A stretch of DNA of 48,662 bases, taken from the NCBI RefSeq assembly GCF_003944715.1, contig NZ_RWIT01000024.1, forward strand, positions 1 to 48,662. Direction: 5' to 3'. Positions 8,614 through 16,279 of the stretch are shown one piece after another. Below the pieces are notes generated by a model, which was not told where the DNA came from, searched no databases, and was given only the letters and a program-made list of their open reading frames with translations. The stretch comes from Hymenobacter rigui (GTDB taxonomy: Bacteria; Bacteroidota; Bacteroidia; Cytophagales; Hymenobacteraceae). How positions within the stretch are numbered: the first letter of the stretch is position 1; each line of letters starts with the position of its first letter. Both the position numbers and the translations under genes were made by a program.

Positions 8614-9681
8614 TCAAGCCTCCTCGCGCTGGCCGGCAGTCCGGATTTCGGCCCAGGTCCAATAGCGCTTCGGCTCAATACCGGCGTAGCCCGCCCGGAA
8701 AAACGCCACTACTTCCTGCTCCAGCCGCTCTGGGGTGATGGAGGAAACATAGATGGGCCGCTGGTCGGGGTCGGCGTAGCGCTGCACTTTGGTGAGGCTC
8801 TTGCCGCTCAGCCGCAGCAGCGGACCGGTATCGGTAATGCCGTCGAAGGTCCAGCGGCGCGGGGTAGTTTCCAGCTGATTCAGGCGGGCAGTAAGGGCGT
8901 CCAGGGGTAAGCGGGGCAGCGTGGGTCGGCTTTCCAGATCAACCCAGGTCGTGTACTTGTATTCGAACTCGTAGCGCTGCCCACTGTACAGGCTCAGCAC
9001 CACATCGGTACCCGCCGTGGCCCCGAACAGCGCGTAGTACGGCAGCGGCTCCGGCATGCACACCACCGTCAGCCCAATTTCCGGGTAGCGGCGGATGGTA
9101 GTGGCCGGGCGCTGCACAGTGGCTACGCCCTGCTGCACGCGCAGGTATTCCGGCTCCCAGGCAGCACGGCCGGCTTCGGGGTTCTCCAGCACCGCCGCGA
9201 AGCGGGGCAGAAACCACGCGAACTTCTCAGCCGATGCCTCATCCTCGCGCCGCCGCCGGGCCGGGGCTCCAAACGGCTCGTAGAACCGAGCTTTTTCCTC
9301 GGCATTCAGCCAGCACACCAGCTGCAGGGCGTGGTCGGCCTGCGGATCAAGCCAATTCATTTCCCGGAAGTCGCCGAGGGTGGCGACCAAGCGCAGCAGG
9401 TGCTCGTGGCGCAAGGCCAGCGCCGGATTCAGCAAGGCCCACACGCCCACAAACCCGTCAATATCAAAGTGGTTGGCCGTTACGGCGGCGGCTTCCAGGC
9501 CCGGCGTGTTGGGCTGGTGCAAAGCCCGCAGCACCGAGCCGGCACTGGTATCGTCGCGCAGCCCATCCGGCGTGGCGGCTCCACGCCAGTGCGCCAGCGT
9601 GAGTACCGCACCCAGCCCGGTACTGTCCACTACAATAGTCGGCTGCTGCCGGATCTGGCGGAAGGGCACAAAATATTTCAC
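8614..9681 (-). CDS. DUF6687-like conserved hypothetical protein
   Basis: A 355-residue soluble protein that I recognise only as resembling the Bacteroidota family DUF6687; its function is unknown. Near the N-terminus it has IVVDSTGLGAVLTLAHWRG, then NHFDIDGFVGVWALLNP, whose His-Asp-Asp grouping could be a metal or catalytic site. The C-terminal part contains a tyrosine-rich segment (SLYSGQRYEFEYKYTTW). There is no signal peptide. The start codon is GTG at 9681, with no in-frame ATG just upstream and a TAnnTTTG box 28 bases before it. It is convergent with the SbcC gene. Confidence 0.75.
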   Translation of the reverse strand: MKYFVPFRQIRQQPTIVVDSTGLGAVLTLAHWRGAATPDGLRDDTSAGSVLRALHQPNTPGLEAAAVTANHFDIDGFVGVWALLNPALALRHEHLLRLVATLGDFREMNWLDPQADHALQLVCWLNAEEKARFYEPFGAPARRRREDEASAEKFAWFLPRFAAVLENPEAGRAAWEPEYLRVQQGVATVQRPATTIRRYPEIGLTVVCMPEPLPYYALFGATAGTDVVLSLYSGQRYEFEYKYTTWVDLESRPTLPRLPLDALTARLNQLETTPRRWTFDGITDTGPLLRLSGKSLTKVQRYADPDQRPIYVSSITPERLEQEVVAFFRAGYAGIEPKRYWTWAEIRTAGQREEA

Positions 9682-9709
9682 GATGATGCGGGAACAGTCT
9701 GGTACAAGG

Positions 9710-9717
9710 CAAAGGTA
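9710..9717 (-). promoter_or_regulatory. Candidate -7 box for the DUF6687-like gene
   Basis: The minus strand reads TACCTTTG, a match to TAnnTTTG, ending 28 bases upstream of the GTG at 9681. No clear -33 TTTG is seen at the usual distance. Confidence 0.4.
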
Positions 9718-9747
9718 CTGACCGGCATGGTTGCCGACTTCAGCCCT

Positions 9748-10068
9748 TTACCGACGGGGCCGGCGGTTACTGATGCGCTCTACCTTGCTGCGGCATACCC
9801 AGTGCAGATAAACCTGCAGTTCGGGTGCTTCGCGCAGGAGCTCAATGGTGTTGTACTGCCGGGCCAGCTGCCGGTTATCGAGCAGCAAATGAATGGTACT
9901 GTGGCAAGGCTGGCACAACTCAACCACAGGTCCGTAGCGGCCACCCTCCTCCCGGGGTACCAGGTGGTGGCGCGAAGTATGCTGTACCTCCCGCCCACAC
10001 AAACCACACTGCCCCGCCCCCGCATGGGCCGCAGGAGCAACCGGCCATTCAATCTTCTTTTTTCGCAT
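9748..10068 (-). CDS. HNH endonuclease-fold protein
   Basis: A 106-residue protein with a compact HNH domain. Cys21 and Cys24 (CGLCG) and Cys52 and Cys55 (CQPCH) form a likely zinc site. The His pair at 34-35 (RHHLVPRE) and His56/His60 supply the catalytic and metal ligands. It is probably a DNA-cleaving stand-alone HNH protein; target and role are unknown. A basic N-terminus (MRKKK) and a basic C-terminus (RISNRRPRR) fit nucleic-acid binding. The frame has an earlier ATG at 10083, but MRKKKIEW at 10068 is the more natural start. No restriction partner or phage gene is adjacent. Confidence 0.8.
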   Translation of the reverse strand: MRKKKIEWPVAPAAHAGAGQCGLCGREVQHTSRHHLVPREEGGRYGPVVELCQPCHSTIHLLLDNRQLARQYNTIELLREAPELQVYLHWVCRSKVERISNRRPRR

Positions 10069-10153
10069 ACTGCATTTCAGCATCTACGGAGTGGCATCAG
10101 ATACCAGATTGATAGTCAGAGGGGATTTTTTTTGAAAGCAGCACAAAATCTTA

Positions 10154-10182
10154 TTGGAGTTGTCGAATATCATTTATATTTG
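10154..10182 (+). promoter_or_regulatory. Bacteroidota-type promoter for the secreted protein at 10289
   Basis: TTG at 10154-10156, an 18-base spacer and TATATTTG at 10175-10182 match the -33/-7 arrangement of Bacteroidota promoters. This is the best promoter match found. It implies a leader of about 100 bases before the ATG at 10289. Confidence 0.55.
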
Positions 10183-10288
10183 ATTGCGCCTCAGTTGTAT
10201 GATCATGTGAAGTGGGTAGATACCGGGTGCTTTCGTCTTCTCTCGTCTTCTTTTAAAAAGTCGGTTTTTCACCTTTATCGTTTCCCGT

Positions 10289-10729
10289 ATGCGCGTTTCT
10301 ACTCCTGCTCTCTCCCTCCGCCGTTTGCTGCAAACCGTTGGCTTTTTGTTGGCGTTGGTAGTTTTTTCGCCTACACAGGCAAAAGCCCAAACCTGGCTGG
10401 TATCCACGGATGCCTACGTGAAGATTGGGGTAATGGATAAGTTCGGCCAATTAGGCGGCTACACGGCCAAATTCGTTGTGATTAACCAGGAAACCGGTAA
10501 GGAATACGTACTGGTTAAGCAGGTTCCCAAAGGCCAGAATGGCATTGATGTGATATTCCCTTCCGAAGCAACTGAATCCGAGTACTTCAAAACTGACCGT
10601 GGCGAAGCGGGTAAAGCAGCTCCTGGCCGCTATACCTGGGAGTGTCAGGTTGGCGGAAAAAAAGTAGTTGGTGGCCGCTTCGGTTTTTCTGAAGTCGCAA
10701 ATGATGTTACCTTGGTGGGCAAGAATTAA
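10289..10729 (+). CDS. Hypothetical secreted protein
   Basis: A 146-residue protein with a clear signal peptide (about residues 1-34, basic start, hydrophobic core and A-K-A-Q cleavage region). The mature part is predicted to be mostly beta-strand (YVKIGVMDKFGQLGGYTAKFVVIN, then GRYTWECQVGGKKVVGGRFGF). This resembles an immunoglobulin-like or gliding-motility-associated strand domain, but I cannot name a family. It has its own promoter at 10154-10182 and a strong terminator at 10761-10792, so it is probably monocistronic. Confidence 0.65.
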   Translation: MRVSTPALSLRRLLQTVGFLLALVVFSPTQAKAQTWLVSTDAYVKIGVMDKFGQLGGYTAKFVVINQETGKEYVLVKQVPKGQNGIDVIFPSEATESEYFKTDRGEAGKAAPGRYTWECQVGGKKVVGGRFGFSEVANDVTLVGKN

Positions 10730-10760
10730 CTCCTCTTTTCACCCGCACTCACCCACACCC

Positions 10761-10792
10761 AAAAGCCCAGTGTTGCAGCACTGGGCTTTTTT
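10761..10792 (+). terminator. Rho-independent terminator of the secreted-protein gene
   Basis: A 12-base stem (AAAAGCCCAGTG / CACTGGGCTTTT) with loop TTGCAG runs into a T tract. It starts 31 bases after the stop codon at 10729. Confidence 0.9.
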
Positions 10793-10891
10793 GGGCCTTT
10801 TTAGTTCATTTTAGCCGCTTACCGTTCCGGCGAAACCACCGTATAACGGGGAATACAGCCGCATGGTGCGGCAGATGCAACGACCCTGTAT

Positions 10892-11200
10892 ATGCCCAAA
10901 AAGTCTTTTTCTGAGTTGATTAACAGTCCGGGCATGCCGGTACTGGTTGATTTTTATGCCGACTGGTGCGGCCCATGCAAAACCATGGCTCCCATTCTGG
11001 AGCAGGTGGCTAATCAGCACCAGGGCAAGCTCAAAGTCATCAAGATTGATGTGGACCGCAACCAAGCGGTAGCGCAGCAGTTTCGAGTACAGAGCATTCC
11101 AACGCTTATTCTGTTCCACCAGGGGCAGCCGGTATGGCGGCAGGCAGGCGTAGTGCCCGCCGCACAAATCAGCCAAGTGGTACAGGGCGTGCTTCGCTAA
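10892..11200 (+). CDS. trxA: Thioredoxin
   Basis: A 102-residue cytoplasmic thiol-disulfide oxidoreductase. The active site is WCGPC with Cys26 and Cys29, and the conserved cis-Pro is Pro70 (SIPT). It has no signal peptide, and its length is that of a single-domain thioredoxin. The active site is the canonical CGPC rather than that of a DsbA- or ResA-type protein. It sits upstream of the TonB receptor gene on the same strand with a 148-base gap and no visible terminator, so read-through is possible but no functional link is evident. Confidence 0.93.
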   Translation: MPKKSFSELINSPGMPVLVDFYADWCGPCKTMAPILEQVANQHQGKLKVIKIDVDRNQAVAQQFRVQSIPTLILFHQGQPVWRQAGVVPAAQISQVVQGVLR

Positions 11201-11348
11201 GCCAATGGATTCTGCGGGTTTTACCCCAAAATCTATGCCTTGAAGCTGTTTATGGCGTTTTCCCAGGCCCGGCAACTCCGGCCGCCACTTTTGAATCATT
11301 TATCGACTCATTCGGTCGTGTGCGGCGTGTGCCCGTACTTTGGGGCTC

Positions 11349-13709
11349 ATGGATAGACAGGGTAGAATGGTGGTTCAGTTTCTGATTTCTGGATTTCTGG
11401 TTTTGCTGACCGTGCTGCCCAACGCGGCCTGGGCACAGATTCAACGTACCCTGAGTGGCACCGTGCGGACTACCGGCACGGCCGAGGCGCTGCCCGGTGC
11501 CACGGTAGCCGTACCCGCCCTGGGCCTGGGTGCCACCGCCGATGAGCAGGGCGCCTATTCGCTCCGGCTGCCAGAAGGTCGGCATCAGGTAGTGGTTTCC
11601 TTTATCGGCTACCAGACCCAGACACTGACTATCAACCTGACCCGTAACCAGCGCCAGTCGTTTCAGCTGGCTGGGGCCGGCAATGAGCTGGGAGAAGTGG
11701 TGGTGGAAGGCCGCGGCTCGTTGCAGCAGAAACTCCAAACCGCGCAGATGAGCGTGGAGCGCCTTACGGCCAAGGAAGCCAAGCTGCTGCCCGCCCTGTT
11801 CGGGGAGGTAGACATCCTGAAAACGCTGCAGCTGAAACCGGGCGTGCAGAACGGCGGCGAGGGTACCTCGGGCCTGTTTGTGCGCGGCGGCTCCGCCGAC
11901 CAAAACCTGGTGCTGGTGGATGATGCCCTGGTGTATAACCCCAGCCACCTGTTCGGGCTGTTTTCGGTGTTCAATCCCGATGCCGTGCAGTCGGTGGATT
12001 TGTACAAGGGCGGGTTTCCGGCGCAGTACGGCGGGCGGCTGTCGTCGGTGGTGGATGTGAAGCTGCGGCCCGGCAACCCCGAGAAGTTGGGCGTCAGCGG
12101 CGGTATTGGCCTGATTTCGTCGCGCCTGACGGTAGAAGGCCCCATCAAGAAGGGCAAAGGTGCGTTCTTACTATCGGGGCGGCGCACCTATTTTGATGTA
12201 TTCACGCGCCAGATCAACAAGCTCAACGAGGGCAAGGACGACTACAACCCCATTCCCGACTACTACTTCTACGACTTCAACGCCAAGGCCAATTATAAGC
12301 TGGGCAGCAAGGATGAGCTGTTTCTGTCCGGGTATCTGGGCAATGATAAGTTTGGGTTCAGCTCGCAGAACGGCTTTAACTTCAAGTTTAACTGGGGCAA
12401 TGCCGTGGGCGCGCTGCGCTGGAACCACGTGTTCAACCCGCGGCTGTTTCTAAATACCACGGCCTCCGTCACGCGCTACGAGTACCAGATTCGCAACCAG
12501 CTCGACCAGTTTGCCTTCAACCTGTCGTCGAACATCCGCGACCTGACGCTGCGCTCCGACCTCGACTACCTGCCCAACGACCGGCACGCGCTGAAATTCG
12601 GGCTGACGGCCACCGCCCACCGCTTCGGCACGGGCACGCTGCAGGCCGGCTCCGAGGACGGCCGCCTGGCCCTGGGCTCCAGCACCACCTACCCCGGTGC
12701 CGAAGCCGCCCTCTACGCCGCCGATACCTATAAGCCTACCCAGAAATGGCAGCTGGAGTACGGCCTGCGCCTGTCGGGCTTCCAGTCGGGAACCGACCAC
12801 TACGGCGGGCTGGAGCCCCGGGCAGCGGTGCGCTACTCACTCACGCCCACCGTGTCGTTGAAAAGCAGCTACGCCCTCATGTATCAGTACGTGCACTTGG
12901 TTACCAACTCCGGGGCCTCGCTGCCTACGGATATCTGGTATCCGTCGCGTAAGTCAGTAAAGCCGCAGCGGAGTCAGCAGGTGGCGGCCGGTATCAGTTG
13001 GCTGCTGGGCGACGGGCGCTACCTCATCACCAACGAGGTGTACTACAAGTGGGCCCAGCGGCAGATTGACTTTAAAGACGGAGCCCAGCTGTTTGTGAAC
13101 CCCGACCTGGACTCGGAGTTCCTGTTTGGCAAGGGCTGGGCCTACGGCAACGAGATATACCTGGAGAAAAAGCAGGGCCGCACTACTGGCTGGGTGGGCT
13201 ACACCCTGGCCTGGACGAAGCGGCGCTTTCCGCCCCAGCGCGGCACTACTGGCGTCAACAACGGCAACACCTTCTACCCCACCTACGACCGGCGCCACAA
13301 CCTGACGGTCGTGGTGCTGCACAGCCTCTCGGAGCGGGTGCAGCTCACGGGCTCCTTCGTATTCAGCTCGGGGCAGGCCACTACCCTGCCGCTGGCCCGG
13401 TTTGCATTCCAGGATTTGTACGGCGAGAAGGTGGCCGGTGTGCCTGTGTACCCGCAGCGCAATACCTACCGGCTGGCCCCCTACAACCGCCTCGACCTGG
13501 GTGTGGTGTGGAAGATGCGGCCCACCCGCTGGATTCCGGAAGCTGACCTCACCTTCAGCGTATACAACTCCTACAACCGCCGCAACCCCTATTTCGTGTA
13601 TTTCGACCAGGTGAAGGACGAGCAGACGGACGAGGTAATCCGCTTCCGAGCCCGGCAGGTGTCGTTGTTCCCCGTCATTCCGTCGGTAACCTATAACTTC
13701 AAATTCTGA
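11349..13709 (+). CDS. TonB-dependent receptor with carboxypeptidase-like N-terminal domain
   Basis: A 786-residue outer-membrane transporter. A signal peptide (to A-W-A-Q) is followed by a carboxypeptidase-regulatory-like domain (about 30-115; GTVRTTGTAEALPGATVAV). The plug domain comes next (LFVRGGSADQNLVLVDDALVYNP), then a beta-barrel ending in aromatic-rich strands and a C-terminal Phe (VTYNFKF). It is shorter than SusC and of the FecA/CirA-like size. The DUF4249 lipoprotein starts 9 bases downstream, a common Bacteroidota pairing, so the two probably form an import or surface complex with unknown ligand. The start could be the TTG at 11340, ATG 11349 or ATG 11367. Confidence 0.92.
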   Translation: MDRQGRMVVQFLISGFLVLLTVLPNAAWAQIQRTLSGTVRTTGTAEALPGATVAVPALGLGATADEQGAYSLRLPEGRHQVVVSFIGYQTQTLTINLTRNQRQSFQLAGAGNELGEVVVEGRGSLQQKLQTAQMSVERLTAKEAKLLPALFGEVDILKTLQLKPGVQNGGEGTSGLFVRGGSADQNLVLVDDALVYNPSHLFGLFSVFNPDAVQSVDLYKGGFPAQYGGRLSSVVDVKLRPGNPEKLGVSGGIGLISSRLTVEGPIKKGKGAFLLSGRRTYFDVFTRQINKLNEGKDDYNPIPDYYFYDFNAKANYKLGSKDELFLSGYLGNDKFGFSSQNGFNFKFNWGNAVGALRWNHVFNPRLFLNTTASVTRYEYQIRNQLDQFAFNLSSNIRDLTLRSDLDYLPNDRHALKFGLTATAHRFGTGTLQAGSEDGRLALGSSTTYPGAEAALYAADTYKPTQKWQLEYGLRLSGFQSGTDHYGGLEPRAAVRYSLTPTVSLKSSYALMYQYVHLVTNSGASLPTDIWYPSRKSVKPQRSQQVAAGISWLLGDGRYLITNEVYYKWAQRQIDFKDGAQLFVNPDLDSEFLFGKGWAYGNEIYLEKKQGRTTGWVGYTLAWTKRRFPPQRGTTGVNNGNTFYPTYDRRHNLTVVVLHSLSERVQLTGSFVFSSGQATTLPLARFAFQDLYGEKVAGVPVYPQRNTYRLAPYNRLDLGVVWKMRPTRWIPEADLTFSVYNSYNRRNPYFVYFDQVKDEQTDEVIRFRARQVSLFPVIPSVTYNFKF

Positions 13710-13718
13710 GCGCGGAGT

Positions 13719-14621
13719 ATGCAGATTTCTCAGATTACGCGGATTTTGGTTTTGGCATTTGGGCATGAGGCTCAGCCGAACCCGTTGGGCAGCCGGCGGG
13801 GCGCTGTGGGCCGGTGGGCCGCGGGGACGCTGCTCGCGGGGCTGCTGGCGGGCTGCGGGCTGCAGAAGGACGTGGACGTGGTATTGCCCGATTACCCGCC
13901 TCAGCTGGTGGTGGAGGGCTACCTCGAAAACGGGCAGGTGCCGCGCCTTACCGTGTCGGAATCGGTGCCGTACTTGGCCACGCCTACCCCGCAGGTGCCC
14001 ACCGATGTGAAAGCCGTGCTGACGCTGCCCAACGGACAGCGCCTGGAGCTGCCTTTCAGCCCCGGCACCGACCGGCGCACCGGCAAAGTGTACACCCACA
14101 CCGGCAGCCGCCGGCTCACGGCCCTGCCCGGCCAGACGTTTGGCCTGGAACTCACCGACTCGCAGGGCCGCCGCGTGACGGGCTCGGCCACCATGCCCGC
14201 CACCGTGCCCATTGATACGGTGGAATGGAAATTCAACGACAAGCAGGGCGAGTTCCGCAAGGCCTACGTACTCACCCGCTTCCAGGACCCCGCCGCCACC
14301 GCCGACTACTACCGCCTGCAGATTCATAAGAGCCGGTTGGCCACCTCCCCCACCATCGACTACACTCCCGAGGACCGCCTCAGCAACGGCCAGGAATTTA
14401 CGCTGGGCACCAGCTACCAGTTCGACACCAACGACACCTTATTCGTCTCGCTCTACCACATCGATCAGCCGTACTTCCGGTTTTTGCAGTCAGTGCAGGA
14501 TGCGCGCAACGCCAATGGCAACCCCTTCGGTCAGCCCGCCGCCATCAAGAGCACCGTGGAAGGCGGAATCGGCGTGTTTACGATACTCAGCTATGATCGG
14601 CGCATGGTGATTTTGAAATAG
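13719..14621 (+). CDS. DUF4249 surface lipoprotein, partner of the TonB receptor
   Basis: An approximately 300-residue lipoprotein of the DUF4249 family, which accompanies TonB receptors much as SusD does. The lipobox is LLAGC, and the residues after Cys (G-L-Q-K-D-V-D) resemble the Q-K-D-rich lipoprotein export signal of Bacteroidota, so the protein is probably surface-exposed. The mature part is beta-rich with two predicted domains. The first 30 residues do not look like a signal peptide; a TTG at 13785 or GTG at 13806 would give a better one, so the true start is uncertain. It is separated by 9 bases from the receptor gene and is surely co-transcribed. Confidence 0.85.
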   Translation: MQISQITRILVLAFGHEAQPNPLGSRRGAVGRWAAGTLLAGLLAGCGLQKDVDVVLPDYPPQLVVEGYLENGQVPRLTVSESVPYLATPTPQVPTDVKAVLTLPNGQRLELPFSPGTDRRTGKVYTHTGSRRLTALPGQTFGLELTDSQGRRVTGSATMPATVPIDTVEWKFNDKQGEFRKAYVLTRFQDPAATADYYRLQIHKSRLATSPTIDYTPEDRLSNGQEFTLGTSYQFDTNDTLFVSLYHIDQPYFRFLQSVQDARNANGNPFGQPAAIKSTVEGGIGVFTILSYDRRMVILK

Positions 14622-14795
14622 CGGCAGCATACGTATTATGCAACCGCAGCCGCCACGGCGGGCTCTCTACTATACCCAACCTGCGGTACAAAGCGCTGCT
14701 GCTCCCGATAATCTGCCTGCCTTCTTAAGTATAGAGTTCTTACAGAAGCACTATCTTTCAACTGCATTTCTTACCCCCTATTTCTTTCTCTTTTT

Positions 14796-15221
14796 ATGAA
14801 TCGATTCAGTTTTGTTGTTCTTGGATTGCTGGCCGTATCCGGGATATCCTCCAGCTGCTCCAAAGACGACGTTAAGCCCGCCGCTACTACGTCGGTGGTA
14901 ACGGCCCAGATGGCCCAGAAGTGGCGGCTCGACGACGTGTACCTGAACAACCAGCCGGCAGGCAGCGGCAGCGCTATCAAGGACCGGTACACTATCCAGT
15001 TCAAGGCCGATGGCACCTACGTACAGACGCTCATGGCCGATGGCACCACCTTCAACGGCACTTGGAAGCTGGATGAAAGCAAAATGCTGCTGAACCTGGT
15101 GGACCACAAAGGCACGGCGCAGGATTACAACGTAGGCAAGGTATCCAACCAGGAGTTGCGCTATGCCTGGGTGAATAAAAGCGGAGAAACCGAAGAGCGG
15201 CGCTTCACCAGTGTACTGTAA
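14796..15221 (+). CDS. Lipocalin-like surface lipoprotein
   Basis: A 141-residue protein with a signal sequence ending S-S-S-C and C-S-K-D-D immediately after, which fits the K-(D/E)2 lipoprotein export signal and suggests surface display. The mature part looks like a small lipocalin-like or DUF5004-type barrel: MAQKWRLDDVYLNN at the start, YTIQFKADGTYVQ and FNGTWKLDESKMLLNL in the middle. The ligand is unknown. A near-consensus TATCTTTC box lies at 14752-14759, and a bidirectional hairpin terminator follows at 15265-15298. Confidence 0.7.
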   Translation: MNRFSFVVLGLLAVSGISSSCSKDDVKPAATTSVVTAQMAQKWRLDDVYLNNQPAGSGSAIKDRYTIQFKADGTYVQTLMADGTTFNGTWKLDESKMLLNLVDHKGTAQDYNVGKVSNQELRYAWVNKSGETEERRFTSVL

Positions 15222-15264
15222 ATAGCCCTTGGCTATTGCGCGTAAACAAGCTGATTTACATAAA

Positions 15265-15298
15265 AAGAGGCCCGCTACCACTTGGTGGCGGGCCTCTT
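15265..15298. terminator. Bidirectional terminator between the lipoprotein gene and the purine nucleoside phosphorylase gene
   Basis: GAGGCCCGCTACCA pairs with TGGTGGCGGGCCTC with one wobble pair, flanked by A and T on the two sides. It lies between convergent genes. Confidence 0.85.
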
Positions 15299-15323
15299 CG
15301 ATTTATGAAGATGTATTTGAGAA

Positions 15324-16145
15324 TTACAGCTTCTCCAGTACCCGGCGCAGCAGCGCCGTGAGGCGAGGCTCGGCTACGGCAGCCGTGCGCAGAATGTCGG
15401 CAATGTCCACCTTCTTGAGCTTACCGGGGGCGCACAGGTCGGTAATAACGGATACGGCCAGCACCGGCAGCCCCATGTGTACGGCGGCAATTACCTCGGG
15501 CACGGTGCTCATGCCCACGGCATCGGCCCCAATGGTGCGCAGGTAGCGGTACTCAGCGGGCGTTTCCAGCATGGGGCCGGGCAGGCTGGCGTACACGCCC
15601 CGACGCAGATACTGCGTGAGGTCCAGCTCTTGGGCGGCTTCCTCGGCCAGCTGCAGCAAACTCAGGCTGTAGGGCTCCATCATATCGGGGAAGCGCAGGC
15701 CCAGCTCATCCAGGTTTTTGCCAATGAGCGGGTTGGTAGGCTGCAGGTTGATGTGGTCTTCCAGCAGCATCAGGTCGGAGTAGTTGTAGTCGGGGTTGAG
15801 GCCGCCGCTGGCGTTGCTCACGAACAGGTGCTGAATGCCCAGCAGCTTCATTACGCGCACCGGAAATACCACCTGCTCCATGGTGTAGCCCTCATAATAG
15901 TGAAACCGGCCGCGCATCACCAGTACCCGCTTGCCGGCCAGCGTACCGGCCAGCAGCTCGCCGGCGTGGCTTTCCACCGTGGATACCGGAAAGTGTGGAA
16001 TATCGGCGTAGCTGAAGCGGTACTGTACTTCAACTTCCTGCGCCAAAGCGCCCAGCCCGGTTCCCAGGATAATACCCGCCTGGGGCCGGAATTCCAGCAG
16101 GGCGTGGCGGAGGTAGGTGGCGGCTTCGTTCAGTTCTTTCATCAT
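15324..16145 (-). CDS. Purine nucleoside phosphorylase (inosine/guanosine type)
   Basis: A 273-residue cytoplasmic enzyme of the trimeric PNP class that splits inosine and guanosine with phosphate in purine salvage. Family motifs include LGTGLG near residues 27-32, the phosphate-binding MRGRFHYYEGY, SNASGGLN, and the purine-site region GVYASLPGPMLETPAEYRYLRTIGADAVGMSTVPE. Length is normal. Two adjacent ATG codons (16145, 16142) are equally possible starts. It precedes nothing obvious in salvage here and shares an intergenic terminator with the convergent lipoprotein gene. Confidence 0.93.
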   Translation of the reverse strand: MMKELNEAATYLRHALLEFRPQAGIILGTGLGALAQEVEVQYRFSYADIPHFPVSTVESHAGELLAGTLAGKRVLVMRGRFHYYEGYTMEQVVFPVRVMKLLGIQHLFVSNASGGLNPDYNYSDLMLLEDHINLQPTNPLIGKNLDELGLRFPDMMEPYSLSLLQLAEEAAQELDLTQYLRRGVYASLPGPMLETPAEYRYLRTIGADAVGMSTVPEVIAAVHMGLPVLAVSVITDLCAPGKLKKVDIADILRTAAVAEPRLTALLRRVLEKL

Positions 16146-16232
16146 CAGTTTTTTGGTGCAAGGTACGGCTTCACGCTATGGCTGCGCGGTGGAAAGCACA
16201 GCGTCGTTCAACGGGCCATTGCGTGAAAACAA

Positions 16233-16260
16233 AAAACCACCGACTTGCGCCGGTGGTTTT
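16233..16260 (-). terminator. Terminator of sppA
   Basis: AAAACCACCG at one arm and CGGTGGTTTT at the other enclose ACTTGCGC. On the minus strand the hairpin is followed by a T-rich run, placed 20 bases after the sppA stop codon. Confidence 0.85.
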
Positions 16261-16279
16261 CTACGTGAAGCAAAAACCG

